Shown: positions 42,242 to 50,954 of the stretch, piece by piece
Layout: each line of letters begins with the position of its first letter
How positions within the stretch are numbered: position 1 is the first letter of the stretch
NCBI GenBank assembly: GCA_036526135.1
Contig: DATCZA010000010.1
Span: forward strand, 56,310-120,309
Length of the DNA stretch: 64,000 nt
Source of the DNA: UBA2965 sp036526135
GTDB lineage: Bacteria; Pseudomonadota; Gammaproteobacteria; Pseudomonadales; Azotimanducaceae
Direction of reading: 5' to 3'
Position numbers and translations under genes: made by a program
Notes under the pieces: model-generated
The model's input: the letters and a program-made list of their open reading frames with translations, nothing else
Told to the model about the DNA's origin: nothing
The model's database searches: none

Positions 42242-44452
42242 CTATTCTTCGGCTTCCTCGGTTCTCAGCTTGGAAATGACCGCCTGCAGGGCGCGGTCGA
42301 ACACCTGGGACTCGTCGAGAACCATCACGGTCTGGTTCTGCAGGTCGTTGGCAAGCTGCATCTTGCTCTTCTTGAAGACCCGTATCCCCCGGCGGTTGGT
42401 GAACACGTAGCGCGCTCCCGGCTCGATGATGCCGGCTAGCTTGACCCGAACGTTGTCGCCGTGTTCGTCGACGAACTCGAGCCAGGCTCCTTCTTCCAGA
42501 CGATTGACCTCGTCCACGTACTGCGGGGGCGGCGGATCATCGGGATCCTGCTCCTCTGCTTCGGTGGGAGCGGTCAGCGTCACGTTGCGCATGGTCTCGA
42601 AAGCGAGAACGGGCGCCGCGCTTTCCGGCTCGTCGACATGGGCCCGATCGTCCGCCGACAGCTGGCGCAATTGCTCGGTGAGCATGGTGATCAGGTCGTT
42701 GCGTTCGCGATCGGCGATCTTCAGATCTACCAGAGCCGCCTCGATGGTGTCGATGAGATCAGGGGCCACCGCGTCTCTGGCCGCAATGTCATCTTCGCTC
42801 TGCAAGGGCTGGATGATCTTGAGCAGGTCGGCCATCACGCGCACGTGGTGGTTCCAAAGGTCTGATTCGGTACCTGCCGTCACGCAGGCGAAGATCAGCG
42901 CCTTGCTCCAGGTCTCGCTGATGAACTTGCCGATCTCAGGGGGCACGCGCTGCCCGCTGGCCATCTCGTTGATCAGGTTCTGAACGGTCTCTTTGGCGGC
43001 TTTCGTCTTGGCCTTGCCGGTCTCGATCTCCTTGACGCGCTTCTCCATGAGCAAACGCCGTTTGAGATCCTTCTTGAGGAACTCCCGAAGTTCCTCGACC
43101 AGAGTTTCAAACAGATCCGGGTTGTCGGCAAAGTCGTTCAGGACCCGCAGCACGATTGATTCGATGAAGTTGTACAACGCGTCCCGCTTGAGCTCGGAGG
43201 CCGCGCTCCAGCCGATGCCCGCGCTGGAGAGCTCGTTGAGGAGCTGGCGGGCAGGATGATTGGACTTCTCGAAGAACGACTTGTCGATGATCGCCAGGCG
43301 TATGATCGGAATCTGCAGCCGGGCGATGAGGGCCTTCATCGGAATGGCGAGGTTCCGATCGTTGAGGATGTAGTCGAACAGCATGGCCACGAAGTTCATC
43401 GCGTCGCCGTCGTCCCGAGCAGGGCTTGCGTTTACGTGACCGAGCACCTGCGCCGACCTGGCCGCGAGGACGGCCTGCAGATCCAGCGATTCCGGCACGC
43501 TGGCGGGATCAATGGAATGAACCGTGCGGTCTCCCTGGACGTCGGAGAGCATCGAGAGGAGTTGGGACGTCTCGATGGTCTTGCCGCTGGTGGCCGCAAT
43601 GGGAACGCCAGATCGGTCACCGGTGAATCTTGAAAGCAGTGTCTGGATGATCCCGAAATTGGCGGAACCTCCTCCGCCGCCAACGGGGGAGCTGCCGGCA
43701 TCACCGTGAGCCCCGGCATGATCGGTTGCGGCCGCACCCGATTGTCCATGCCCCGGGCCGCCGCTCGCGCGGCCCCGCATGGCGCTGAGATCACGCAGCA
43801 CGCCGGCCTCGGCCAGCAGCTTGTTGGCTTCTTCGTAAGTCGGCCCGAGCTGCTCCATGACGAAGCGCTCGAAGAGCTTCAGGATGATGATGCGAAGCTT
43901 GATGTCGAGGTTTATGGCTTCGATGGCCCGCACGAACGCGCGGCTGATCCGCTCCGGACCGAGGGGATTTACGCGCTCGGTGATCGTCTGGCTCTCGCAG
44001 GCGTGGTCCAGGCGCTTGGTGAGCTGCATGATGGGCAAGGAAAACTGGCTGGTGATCTTGGAGACCATCCCGCTCACCGCCACGGCCACCTCAAGCTCGT
44101 CGTTGCGCAACAGCGATAACTCGTCCGGGCTTTCGTCGATCGGCCCGCGGGGTGTGGGCTCCTCTGCAGCGAATATGTCGTCGAAGGAGCGGTGGAACTC
44201 GTCCACGAAGTGCTTGGAGATTTTTTTTCTCTGCAGGCGGATCTCGCGCATCGCCTCGAAGAACATGTTCTCGTCGGTGTCGTTGCGGGAGCGATTGGCC
44301 ATCTCGAACAGCGCATCGTCGGCGTTGTTTAAGAGTTCCTGCAGCAGATCGTTGAGCCGGCGTTTTGCCGCGCTCCGAACGTTCTGCAGAATCGGCGGAA
44401 TGGCCAGTTTCCTTTCCGGCGAGTCGAGTGAAACCACTGTTGGTGGGGTCAC
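42242..44452 (-). CDS. DUF1631 family protein
   Basis: A 736-residue mostly helical cytoplasmic protein of the DUF1631 family. Function is unknown; some older database entries call such proteins thymidine phosphorylase without support. The helical part ends at about 590. A glycine- and serine-rich linker lies near 225-265. The last 90 residues look like a small beta-barrel (LEEGAWLEFVDEHGDNVRVKLAG, ARYVFTNRRGIRVFKKS), of the type found in PilZ-like or flagellar-brake domains, then a helical tail. A PilZ-domain gene lies 182 bases upstream on the same strand, which suggests c-di-GMP-linked surface behaviour, as inference. Confidence 0.82.
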   Translation of the reverse strand: MTPPTVVSLDSPERKLAIPPILQNVRSAAKRRLNDLLQELLNNADDALFEMANRSRNDTDENMFFEAMREIRLQRKKISKHFVDEFHRSFDDIFAAEEPTPRGPIDESPDELSLLRNDELEVAVAVSGMVSKITSQFSLPIMQLTKRLDHACESQTITERVNPLGPERISRAFVRAIEAINLDIKLRIIILKLFERFVMEQLGPTYEEANKLLAEAGVLRDLSAMRGRASGGPGHGQSGAAATDHAGAHGDAGSSPVGGGGGSANFGIIQTLLSRFTGDRSGVPIAATSGKTIETSQLLSMLSDVQGDRTVHSIDPASVPESLDLQAVLAARSAQVLGHVNASPARDDGDAMNFVAMLFDYILNDRNLAIPMKALIARLQIPIIRLAIIDKSFFEKSNHPARQLLNELSSAGIGWSAASELKRDALYNFIESIVLRVLNDFADNPDLFETLVEELREFLKKDLKRRLLMEKRVKEIETGKAKTKAAKETVQNLINEMASGQRVPPEIGKFISETWSKALIFACVTAGTESDLWNHHVRVMADLLKIIQPLQSEDDIAARDAVAPDLIDTIEAALVDLKIADRERNDLITMLTEQLRQLSADDRAHVDEPESAAPVLAFETMRNVTLTAPTEAEEQDPDDPPPPQYVDEVNRLEEGAWLEFVDEHGDNVRVKLAGIIEPGARYVFTNRRGIRVFKKSKMQLANDLQNQTVMVLDESQVFDRALQAVISKLRTEEAEE

Positions 44453-44634
44453 GAAGCGCCTGCTCCCACAAAGACCTTAAGGTAGAACGATTACAGCAGA
44501 TTCGTTGGTCCGGGGACGGGATGCGGATTACGGCGAAAAGGTGAACGGGTTCACGAATTGAGTGTTCGTTGGGAACCGTCGAGTCTGTGAAGCTCTCAGA
44601 GCTTCGATTCCAGGACGCAAGGGCCGTTCGGCCT

Positions 44635-45057
44635 TCAGCGGACCGTGGGGTTGGCGTGAAAGTCCCGCCAGTCGATGATGTCGGTGGCCGCTCCCGACTT
44701 GAGCTGCACGCCGATGAACCATTCGGGCTCGCCCCGGTCGTTGATGGATCCGGTGGGCCGGCTCCAGCGGACTTCACCGGCCAGAAAAAATTTGCCCGGC
44801 CGGCTCGAGATATCCACCCAGAGGTCCAGGAGCGCGCCCGAAGGCACGGGGGAGTTGGTGCGGAACTGGATCCCGCCAATGGAGAGGTTTACTGCGGTGC
44901 AGGAAAGCGTGGCGCCGACCATCTCGGGCTCCTGGGAGGACAGAACGACCTGAGTGAACAGCCGGTCATCGCTGCGAAGCCTGGCGTGGAGCCGCTGCTC
45001 TTCGACGCTCATTGCCTTGGCGCGCGCCGCGTGAAATTCGATGATGTTCGACTTCAT
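44635..45057 (-). CDS. PilZ-domain protein
   Basis: A 140-residue protein with a helical N-terminus and a PilZ barrel. The second c-di-GMP motif is NLSIGGIQF (N-x-S-x-x-G) at about 57-65. An arginine-rich segment (RLHARLRSDDR) about 30 residues earlier may supply the RxxxR part, although the spacing of the arginines is not exact. The strands LLDLWVDISS, FFLAGEVRWSRP and WFIGVQLK complete the barrel. Transcribed towards the DUF1631 gene and likely co-regulated with it. c-di-GMP binding is plausible but unproven. Confidence 0.83.
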   Translation of the reverse strand: MKSNIIEFHAARAKAMSVEEQRLHARLRSDDRLFTQVVLSSQEPEMVGATLSCTAVNLSIGGIQFRTNSPVPSGALLDLWVDISSRPGKFFLAGEVRWSRPTGSINDRGEPEWFIGVQLKSGAATDIIDWRDFHANPTVR

Positions 45058-45347
45058 TTTCGTTCTCTACCCGCCTAAACCTTTATTGGCTTTGTGCGTT
45101 CGGCTCGTAAGAACTCTTATCGTCGACGTGCAAATCACGAGTTCCCTGCACCGATCGTTACCGATCGTAGCGTTGCGAGAATCGTGCCATCGGCGTGCCA
45201 CCCCCCAGTGACATCGCGATAATATAATAAAAACAAACAGATATGGAACGTTTTTAGTGGTCGCCTTAGGTCATAAGGCGTCTTTACAAATGACCCTGGC
45301 GGTCATCCTTGTGACGCGGAAGATCAGTTACGCATATACTCGGGGTC
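45058..45347. promoter_or_regulatory. Divergent region between PilZ gene and pyrF with an A+T-rich island
   Basis: The 290 bases hold no gene. A markedly A+T-rich island at about 45217-45260 contains TATAAT (45223-45228, + strand) inside aatataataaaaac, but no -35 match stands at the right distance on either strand. The rest is unremarkable. Promoters for the PilZ gene (leftward) and pyrF (rightward) are expected here. Confidence 0.4.
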
Positions 45348-46160
45348 GTGGCTTCCCGTCCGCCTTTCATCGAGCAGCTGCGCCACGCATGGCGCGAGAA
45401 CGCTTCCCTGCTTTGCGTTGGTCTGGACCCTGATCCCGGGCGGTTGCCTTCCGGGATCTCCACCCTGGAGTTCTGCTGCGCGATTGTCGATGCCACGGCG
45501 CCCTTCGTGTGTGCGTTCAAGCCCCAGGCAGCCTACTTCGCCGCCCAGGGCAGGGAGGCGGACCTCGCTGACCTGATCGCCTACATTCACGATCGCCACC
45601 CGGGTATCCCCGTCATTCTGGATGCCAAACGCGGCGATATCGGCTCAACGGCGAGGCTGTATGCCGTAGAGGCGTACGAGCGTTTCGGCGCTGATGCAGT
45701 CACGGTCAATCCCTATCTCGGCAGTGAAAGCGTCGCTCCGTACCTGGATTACTCGGATCGGGGCGTCGTGGTGCTGTGCAGAACCAGCAACCCGGACAGC
45801 GGCTGGTTGCAGGACTACCCTGCGAATGATCCCGTTTACTTGCGTGTCGCTGCGGGGGCAGCGGATTGGAACCGCAATGGCAACGTCATGGTCGTCGCGG
45901 GTGCTACGTATCCCGAGCAGCTGGCTCGCATCCGCGCTCTGGTTGGAGATATGCCGATACTCGTCCCAGGGGTAGGCGCCCAGGGCGGCGATATCGAAAG
46001 CGTCCTGGAAAGCGGTCGCGACCGGCAAGGGGAGGGATTGGTCATCAACGCCTCCCGGTCCATCCTGTATGCCGGGACGGGTCGCGACTATGCGGGCGCC
46101 GCAGCCGGGGCCGCCGAAGCGCTTCAGGCAGAGATAGAGTCCCTGCGCCGCAATCGATGA
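45348..46160 (+). CDS. pyrF: Orotidine 5'-phosphate decarboxylase (PyrF type 2)
   Basis: A 270-residue OMP decarboxylase, the last step of UMP synthesis. The catalytic D-x-K-x-x-D is Asp92, Lys94 and Asp97 in LDAKRGDIGST. The LCVGLDPDPGRLP start, FKPQAAYFAAQG and VPGVGAQGGD motifs are those of the longer type-2 family seen in mycobacteria and myxobacteria, in contrast to the approximately 240-residue E. coli type. The start is GTG 45348. It is a single-gene unit. Confidence 0.95.
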   Translation: MASRPPFIEQLRHAWRENASLLCVGLDPDPGRLPSGISTLEFCCAIVDATAPFVCAFKPQAAYFAAQGREADLADLIAYIHDRHPGIPVILDAKRGDIGSTARLYAVEAYERFGADAVTVNPYLGSESVAPYLDYSDRGVVVLCRTSNPDSGWLQDYPANDPVYLRVAAGAADWNRNGNVMVVAGATYPEQLARIRALVGDMPILVPGVGAQGGDIESVLESGRDRQGEGLVINASRSILYAGTGRDYAGAAAGAAEALQAEIESLRRNR

Positions 46161-46169
46161 AGCCTAGGG

Positions 46170-46190
46170 CCAACGCAGGCCGTTGGTTAT
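46170..46190 (+). terminator. Weak hairpin after pyrF
   Basis: CCAACG and CGTTGG form a six-base stem around a five-base loop, ten bases after the pyrF stop, followed by TTATT. It could end the pyrF transcript, but the stem is short and the T-run poor. Confidence 0.35.
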
Positions 46191-46403
46191 TCACGGACTA
46201 ATCGTGAAATGTCCATAACAAGCTGAAAAATAACAATATGTTGTTCCGAAGGGCGTCTTACATCTTGCCTGTGGGCGCAGGGCTCCGGACCCGTCTAGAA
46301 TGATCCTTCCGGATGGCGCTCCAGCGACGGAGCGTGCGTGATCCGTTGGGGAATCTGCACAGGAGTCGCGGCCACCAGCAAACTGCGCTGGGAGAAGTAG
46401 GGG

Positions 46404-48227
46404 TTGACCCCTGAAGCGGTAATCGACAAATACCTCGAGGTTGCCGGCAACGCGCCGGTAGACAGGAGGGTGTTCCTGCGCCTTCTGGGCGCCGACGCGG
46501 ACCTGCTGGGTCGCTGGCTCGGGCTGCTGCGTTGCCCGGTGGACGTGCCGGCTCTTAGCGAGGCCCTTGCCGACCTCGACGAAACCACGTTCGTGCGTCT
46601 GGCCTCCTCCCAGGCCTGGGCTGGACTTCCGGTGAGCGGCAGCGCGCGGTTGAGCATGGATCAATGGCGCAGCGTGCTGCGCGGCGCCCTTCTTGGCGAG
46701 TCGCTGGCCGAACACCTGGGAATCGGCGATCCCGAATCGACGAGGTGGCGGCTCCTGCTGGCCGCATCGGGCGTCAATCTTCGTCACGACCCACGAATGT
46801 CAGAGCTCCTTGCCTTTCGAGGCGCCCGGGCGGAGCTGCTCGAGGACGCGGGTCCGGAGTTCAGGCTCTATGCCGTGGTGGACGCCCTGGAGGTCGCCGA
46901 TGAGGAGGCGGCGGCCGATCTGGCACGAGGGCTCCTCGATCTGGAGGCCTCCGAGTTCGGCGAGCTTCTGGAAAAGGCGGACGCGTCCCTCGAGGCTCTG
47001 CTTGCAGAGCTGGGCCTGGCGGGGGAGCTGGATGCCGACTGGGCTGAGCGTGTCTGGATCCGCCAGCAGGTCAATCTGCTTGGATTGCTGTTCGCCGATT
47101 GCGAGTCCTTAGGGGCCGTGCAGGTCGCCCATCACCTAGCCTCCCAGAGTCTTTTCGGCTACGAGCCACGCCTGCTGGTCGTGAACCCGGCGCAGGAGAC
47201 GCTGGAGCCGGTCGATGGCAACGGCATGTCCATCGCGCTGGCATCGCAAACCAGCTCGGTTGCCGCCAGCGTGCGGGAGGGGCATCCGCGCACGCTCATC
47301 GAATCTCCCGAGCTCGCCGTCGCGGACCGACAGCTTCTGTGGCGCATGGACGTGGCTGAGGGCGCGTGCCGCCCGCTTCGGCAGCAAGAGGATTTGCTTG
47401 GCGCCCTCATCTTCTCGCTGGACGAAGATCTGGATACCGAGTTCGCCATGTCGGTCTATGCCGAGGAGCTGACCCGATGGATCGTTCGGGCGTCGGAACA
47501 CGTTGAACCGGCGCAAGGCACGCTCGCGCGCTATCGGGAACGGGAAGAAAAACGTCTGCGGGAACTCGTTCACGAGGCCAACAACCCGCTGAGCGTGGTC
47601 TACAACTATCTCCACATCCTGGAGCTCAGGCTGCAGCACGAGCCGAGCGCGGTAGAGCAGCTGCGCATGATCGGCGAGGAGCTCAAAAGGACGGGCGACA
47701 TCATTCGCCGCGCGCGCGAGCTCCCGCCCGTGGAGGAGCCCGAGCTGTCGGGCACCGTGGAGATCAGCGCGGTGGATGTGAATCGCCTCGTCGGGCAGGT
47801 CTTCGAGCTGCACCGCGGTTACGCCGCAGATCGCGGGGTGACGCTCGAGCTGGAGGCAGCGCCCGGCGCGCTGGTGGCGGCCTCGGACGAAAGCCGGCTG
47901 CTGCAGGTGCTCACGAACCTGGTTCGAAACGCCATCGAGGCTGCACCTGACGGCAGTGTCACCATTGGCAGCCTCGGCGGCGTCTTTCGCGACGGTGTCG
48001 AGGGTGTCGAGCTTTCCGTGGCGGACAGCGGTCCGGGACTTCCGCGGGAAGTCCTGGAGCGTCTCGGCGACCCGAAGCAGTCTGCCAAGGGAGGCGATCA
48101 TGCGGGTCTCGGTCTTCACATCGTTCACCGGCTGGTGGAGGAGGTGAAAGCTCGAATCGACGTTCGTACCAGTACGGGCAGCGGAACCACTTTCACCGTC
48201 TTCCTTCCGCTCTCCCAGCCGGTCTGA
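46404..48227 (+). CDS. Soluble sensor histidine kinase with a degenerate HDOD-like N-terminus
   Basis: A 607-residue protein without membrane segments. The first 190 residues are helical and look like a degenerate HDOD domain (DADLLGRWLGLLRCPVDVPAL, LLGESLAEHLG). A GAF-like region follows at about 215-355. The kinase core has His390 in ELVHEANNPLSVV, then N (LVRNAIEAAP), G1 (VADSGPGLP) and G2 (GDHAGLGLHIVHRL) boxes. No receiver is attached. The TTG start at 46404 follows GGGAGAAGTAGGGG. A GacA-like regulator lies 1.4 kb downstream beyond gcdH and is a possible partner, which is inference. The signal sensed is unknown. Confidence 0.85.
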   Translation: MTPEAVIDKYLEVAGNAPVDRRVFLRLLGADADLLGRWLGLLRCPVDVPALSEALADLDETTFVRLASSQAWAGLPVSGSARLSMDQWRSVLRGALLGESLAEHLGIGDPESTRWRLLLAASGVNLRHDPRMSELLAFRGARAELLEDAGPEFRLYAVVDALEVADEEAAADLARGLLDLEASEFGELLEKADASLEALLAELGLAGELDADWAERVWIRQQVNLLGLLFADCESLGAVQVAHHLASQSLFGYEPRLLVVNPAQETLEPVDGNGMSIALASQTSSVAASVREGHPRTLIESPELAVADRQLLWRMDVAEGACRPLRQQEDLLGALIFSLDEDLDTEFAMSVYAEELTRWIVRASEHVEPAQGTLARYREREEKRLRELVHEANNPLSVVYNYLHILELRLQHEPSAVEQLRMIGEELKRTGDIIRRARELPPVEEPELSGTVEISAVDVNRLVGQVFELHRGYAADRGVTLELEAAPGALVAASDESRLLQVLTNLVRNAIEAAPDGSVTIGSLGGVFRDGVEGVELSVADSGPGLPREVLERLGDPKQSAKGGDHAGLGLHIVHRLVEEVKARIDVRTSTGSGTTFTVFLPLSQPV

Positions 48228-48309
48228 TATGCCTGGCCAGGCGCCGGTTGCCTAGCGGCCGTATCGCTCCTACCCTTGGGCCTGACTTTCCGCAAACTGG
48301 GATGAGCCC

Positions 48310-49488
48310 ATGCCTGCTCTCGAACCGTTCGTCTGGGACGATCCGTTGCTCCTGGAAGATCAGCTGACCGAAGACGAGCGCATGGTCCGCGATACGGCGC
48401 GTGAATACGCGCAGCGCGAGCTCATGCCGCGCGTTCTCAAGGCCAATCGCGAAGAACACTTCGACCGGGAAATCATGAACGAGATGGGGGCGCTCGGTCT
48501 GCTGGGTGCCACGCTGCCGGCGAAGTATGGCTGTTCGGCCGTCAACTACGTCTCTTACGGCCTGATGGCCCGGGAAGTGGAGCGCGTGGATTCGGGGTAC
48601 CGGTCGGCCATGAGCGTGCAATCCTCGCTGGTCATGCATCCGATATACGCTTACGGCAACGAGGATCAGCGTGAGCGCTACCTGCCGAAGCTGGCCAGCG
48701 GTGAGTGGGTCGGCTGTTTCGGCCTGACGGAGCCCGACCACGGATCGGACCCCGGCGGCATGGTGACCAGGGCCGAGCCGGTGTCGGGCGGCTACCGTCT
48801 GAACGGTGCGAAGATGTGGATCACCAACTCGCCAATAGCCGATCTGGCGGTGGTCTGGGCAAAGCTCGACGGCGTGATCCGCGGGTTTGTGGTTGAGCGC
48901 GCGTTCGACGGTTTCAGCACCCCCAAGATAGAGGGAAAGATGAGCCTGCGGGCGTCGGTCACCGGGGAGATCGTGCTCGACGACGTCGTTGTTCCCGAAG
49001 AGAATCTGCTGCCCAACGTCAAAGGCCTGGCCGGTCCCTTCGGTTGCTTGAACCGCGCGCGCTACGGCATCGCCTGGGGATCCATGGGGGCAGCCGAATT
49101 CTGCTGGCATGCGGCACGCACCTACACGCTCGATCGGGAGCAGTTCGGGCGCCCGCTCGCCGCCAACCAGCTGATTCAGAAGAAGCTCGCGGACATGCAG
49201 ACGGAGATCGCCCTCGGCCTGCAGGGCTGCCTCAGGATGGGTCGCCTGCTGGACGAGGATCGTCTTGCCGTCGAGAACATCTCCATGCTCAAGCGCAACA
49301 ACTGCGGCAAAGCGCTGGAGGTCGCGCGCATGGCGCGGGACATGCACGGCGGCAACGGGATCTCCGACGAGTACCACGTGATCCGGCATGTCATGAATCT
49401 GGAGACGGTCAACACCTACGAGGGGACCCACGACATCCACGCGCTGATACTGGGGCGCGCCCAGACCGGTCTGCAGGCGTTTTCCTGA
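48310..49488 (+). CDS. gcdH: Glutaryl-CoA dehydrogenase
   Basis: A 392-residue acyl-CoA dehydrogenase-family flavoenzyme that oxidises and decarboxylates glutaryl-CoA to crotonyl-CoA in lysine and tryptophan breakdown. The FAD/substrate block CFGLTEPDHGSDPGGM, the KMWITNSPIADLAVVWAK strand and the catalytic Glu371 in YEGTHDIHALILGRA match GcdH. The GGNGISDEYHV motif is present. Length matches the family (about 395). It stands between the kinase and the GacA-like regulator with no partner CoA-transferase or regulator of the usual LysR kind. Confidence 0.93.
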   Translation: MPALEPFVWDDPLLLEDQLTEDERMVRDTAREYAQRELMPRVLKANREEHFDREIMNEMGALGLLGATLPAKYGCSAVNYVSYGLMAREVERVDSGYRSAMSVQSSLVMHPIYAYGNEDQRERYLPKLASGEWVGCFGLTEPDHGSDPGGMVTRAEPVSGGYRLNGAKMWITNSPIADLAVVWAKLDGVIRGFVVERAFDGFSTPKIEGKMSLRASVTGEIVLDDVVVPEENLLPNVKGLAGPFGCLNRARYGIAWGSMGAAEFCWHAARTYTLDREQFGRPLAANQLIQKKLADMQTEIALGLQGCLRMGRLLDEDRLAVENISMLKRNNCGKALEVARMARDMHGGNGISDEYHVIRHVMNLETVNTYEGTHDIHALILGRAQTGLQAFS

Positions 49489-49627
49489 TCGTATCTGATA
49501 TCAGCGCGACATCGGAAAATGGAAATTTCGTGAAAACCCGGCAGATTCTCACCCCGCGCCGTTGTTAGCCGCCTGGCGCCCGCCTATCGTCACTGCTTCA
49601 GATGCTGGACACTTTGTTGGGGGCAAG

Positions 49628-50290
49628 ATGATCAGGGTTATGGTTGTGGACGATCACAAGCTGTTTCGTCTGGGGCTGCGGCGCATGCTGGCGGACGTCA
49701 AAGGTATACACGTAATCGGCGAAGCGGACTGCGGGGAGGCGGCGGTGCGGCTCGCCCGCGCGGAGAGACCGAACATCGTTCTCATGGACATCCTTATGCC
49801 CGGTATCGGCGGCATCGAAGCCACCCGGCGGATCGCGCGTCTGGAGATGGACATCAAGGTGATCGCCGTGACCGGGTGCCACGAAAACCCTTTCCCCATG
49901 CAGATGCTCCGGGCCGGAGCCTGCGGGTATCTCAGCAAGGGCGTCGACCGCGACGAGCTGGTCGCGGCCATCCGAAAGGTCTTTCTCGGCAGGCGCTATC
50001 TGAGCGCCGACATTGCTCAGGAGGTGGCGGCAAGCGCGTTCGACCAGACCCGGGAGAGCCCGTTCGAGCAACTTTCCAATCGTGAAATGCAGATCATGAT
50101 GATGGTGGTCAACTGTCACAAGGTGAACGACATCTCCGAGGACCTGCACCTTTCGCCGAAGACGGTGAACAGCTATCGGTACCGAATCTTCGAGAAGCTC
50201 AACGTCTCCAGCGACGTGGAGCTCGCCCTGATGGCGGTACGCCACGGCATGGTGATACCCCAGCTGAACGGGATGGCCCGTGCGGTATGA
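49628..50290 (+). CDS. uvrY: LuxR-type response regulator, UvrY/GacA homologue
   Basis: A 220-residue NarL-family regulator. Acidic residues Asp8 and Asp9, the phosphorylated Asp54 in VLMDILMPGIGG, and Lys in YLSKGVDRDE form the receiver. The LuxR-type HTH is at about 155-205 (LSNREMQIMMMV, LSPKTVNSYRYRIFEKL). The order regulator-uvrC-pgsA-tRNA is that of GacA/UvrY, which activate small RNAs that titrate CsrA/RsmA. The frame opens at 49562, but ATG 49628 gives the family N-terminus and follows a GGGGG stretch. Confidence 0.93.
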   Translation: MIRVMVVDDHKLFRLGLRRMLADVKGIHVIGEADCGEAAVRLARAERPNIVLMDILMPGIGGIEATRRIARLEMDIKVIAVTGCHENPFPMQMLRAGACGYLSKGVDRDELVAAIRKVFLGRRYLSADIAQEVAASAFDQTRESPFEQLSNREMQIMMMVVNCHKVNDISEDLHLSPKTVNSYRYRIFEKLNVSSDVELALMAVRHGMVIPQLNGMARAV

Positions 50291-50918
50291 CCGCCTGGAA
50301 AGTTGCCGCATCTGCCCTCGGTTGGCCGCTCATCTCGATCAGGTACGGCAAGCCCATCCCGGTTACCGCTGCCTGCCCGTGGGCGCCACGGGGTCTGTGC
50401 GCGCCAAGCTGCTGATGGTCGGGCTCGCGCCGGGGCTGCACGGCGCCAACCGCACGGGACGCCCCTTTACAGGGGACGCCAGCGGCACGTTTCTTTTCGC
50501 GGCGCTTGCCAGGGTCGGATTGGCCAGTGACGCTGATCCTCTCGTTGCTCGTCTCGTCGGGGCCCGGTTGACGAACGCCGTCAAATGCCTGCCGCCGCAG
50601 AACCGGCCCAATGCCGCGGAGATGTCAGCCTGTAGCCGCTACCTGCGCGAGGAGATCGACGAGCTGTGGTCTCCGAAGGTGCGATCGGCGCGCTGCGTGC
50701 TGTGCCTTGGGCGCCTGGCCCATCGCTCGGTGGAGATCGCTCTCGGAAAGCGTCTGCCCGCATTCCTTCATGGGCAGCTCTGCGAGGTGAAGCCGGGCCT
50801 GTGGCTGGCCGACTCCTATCATCCAAGCCGTCAGAACACGAACACGCGTCGGCTCACACCCGAGATGCTCGATTCGGTCCTGGAAAACGTGAAAGGCGTC
50901 GTCGGGTTGACCGGCTGA
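50280..50918 (+). CDS. Family 5 uracil-DNA glycosylase (UDGb), Fe-S containing
   Basis: A 212-residue uracil-DNA glycosylase. Motif A is GLAPGLHGANRTGRPFTGD at about 48-66, and lacks the catalytic Asp/Asn of family 1, as in family 5. Motif B is HPSRQNTNTRRL. Cys9, Cys12, Cys103 and Cys118 are placed to bind a [4Fe-4S] cluster. It removes uracil and some oxidised or deaminated bases, including hypoxanthine in other members. The GTG start at 50280 overlaps the regulator by 11 bases, and uvrC follows, forming a small DNA-repair group. Confidence 0.92.
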   Translation: MRYDRLESCRICPRLAAHLDQVRQAHPGYRCLPVGATGSVRAKLLMVGLAPGLHGANRTGRPFTGDASGTFLFAALARVGLASDADPLVARLVGARLTNAVKCLPPQNRPNAAEMSACSRYLREEIDELWSPKVRSARCVLCLGRLAHRSVEIALGKRLPAFLHGQLCEVKPGLWLADSYHPSRQNTNTRRLTPEMLDSVLENVKGVVGLTG

Positions 50919-50954
50919 TTGCGGCCCATGGGCGCGGACTCTATAGTTCCGCCG

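Noticed and set aside
42242..44452. Thymidine phosphorylase annotation for the DUF1631 gene
   Set aside because: None of the phosphorylase motifs are present; the name is a legacy of automatic annotation.
45223..45228. Perfect TATAAT in front of pyrF
   Set aside because: No -35 element at 15-19 bases on either strand; in an A+T-rich island such a hexamer is expected by chance.
49495..49504. Palindrome CTGATATCAG upstream of the GacA-like regulator
   Set aside because: Ten bases only, 123 bases from the start codon, and no second copy in the window control regions I examined; not enough for an operator call.
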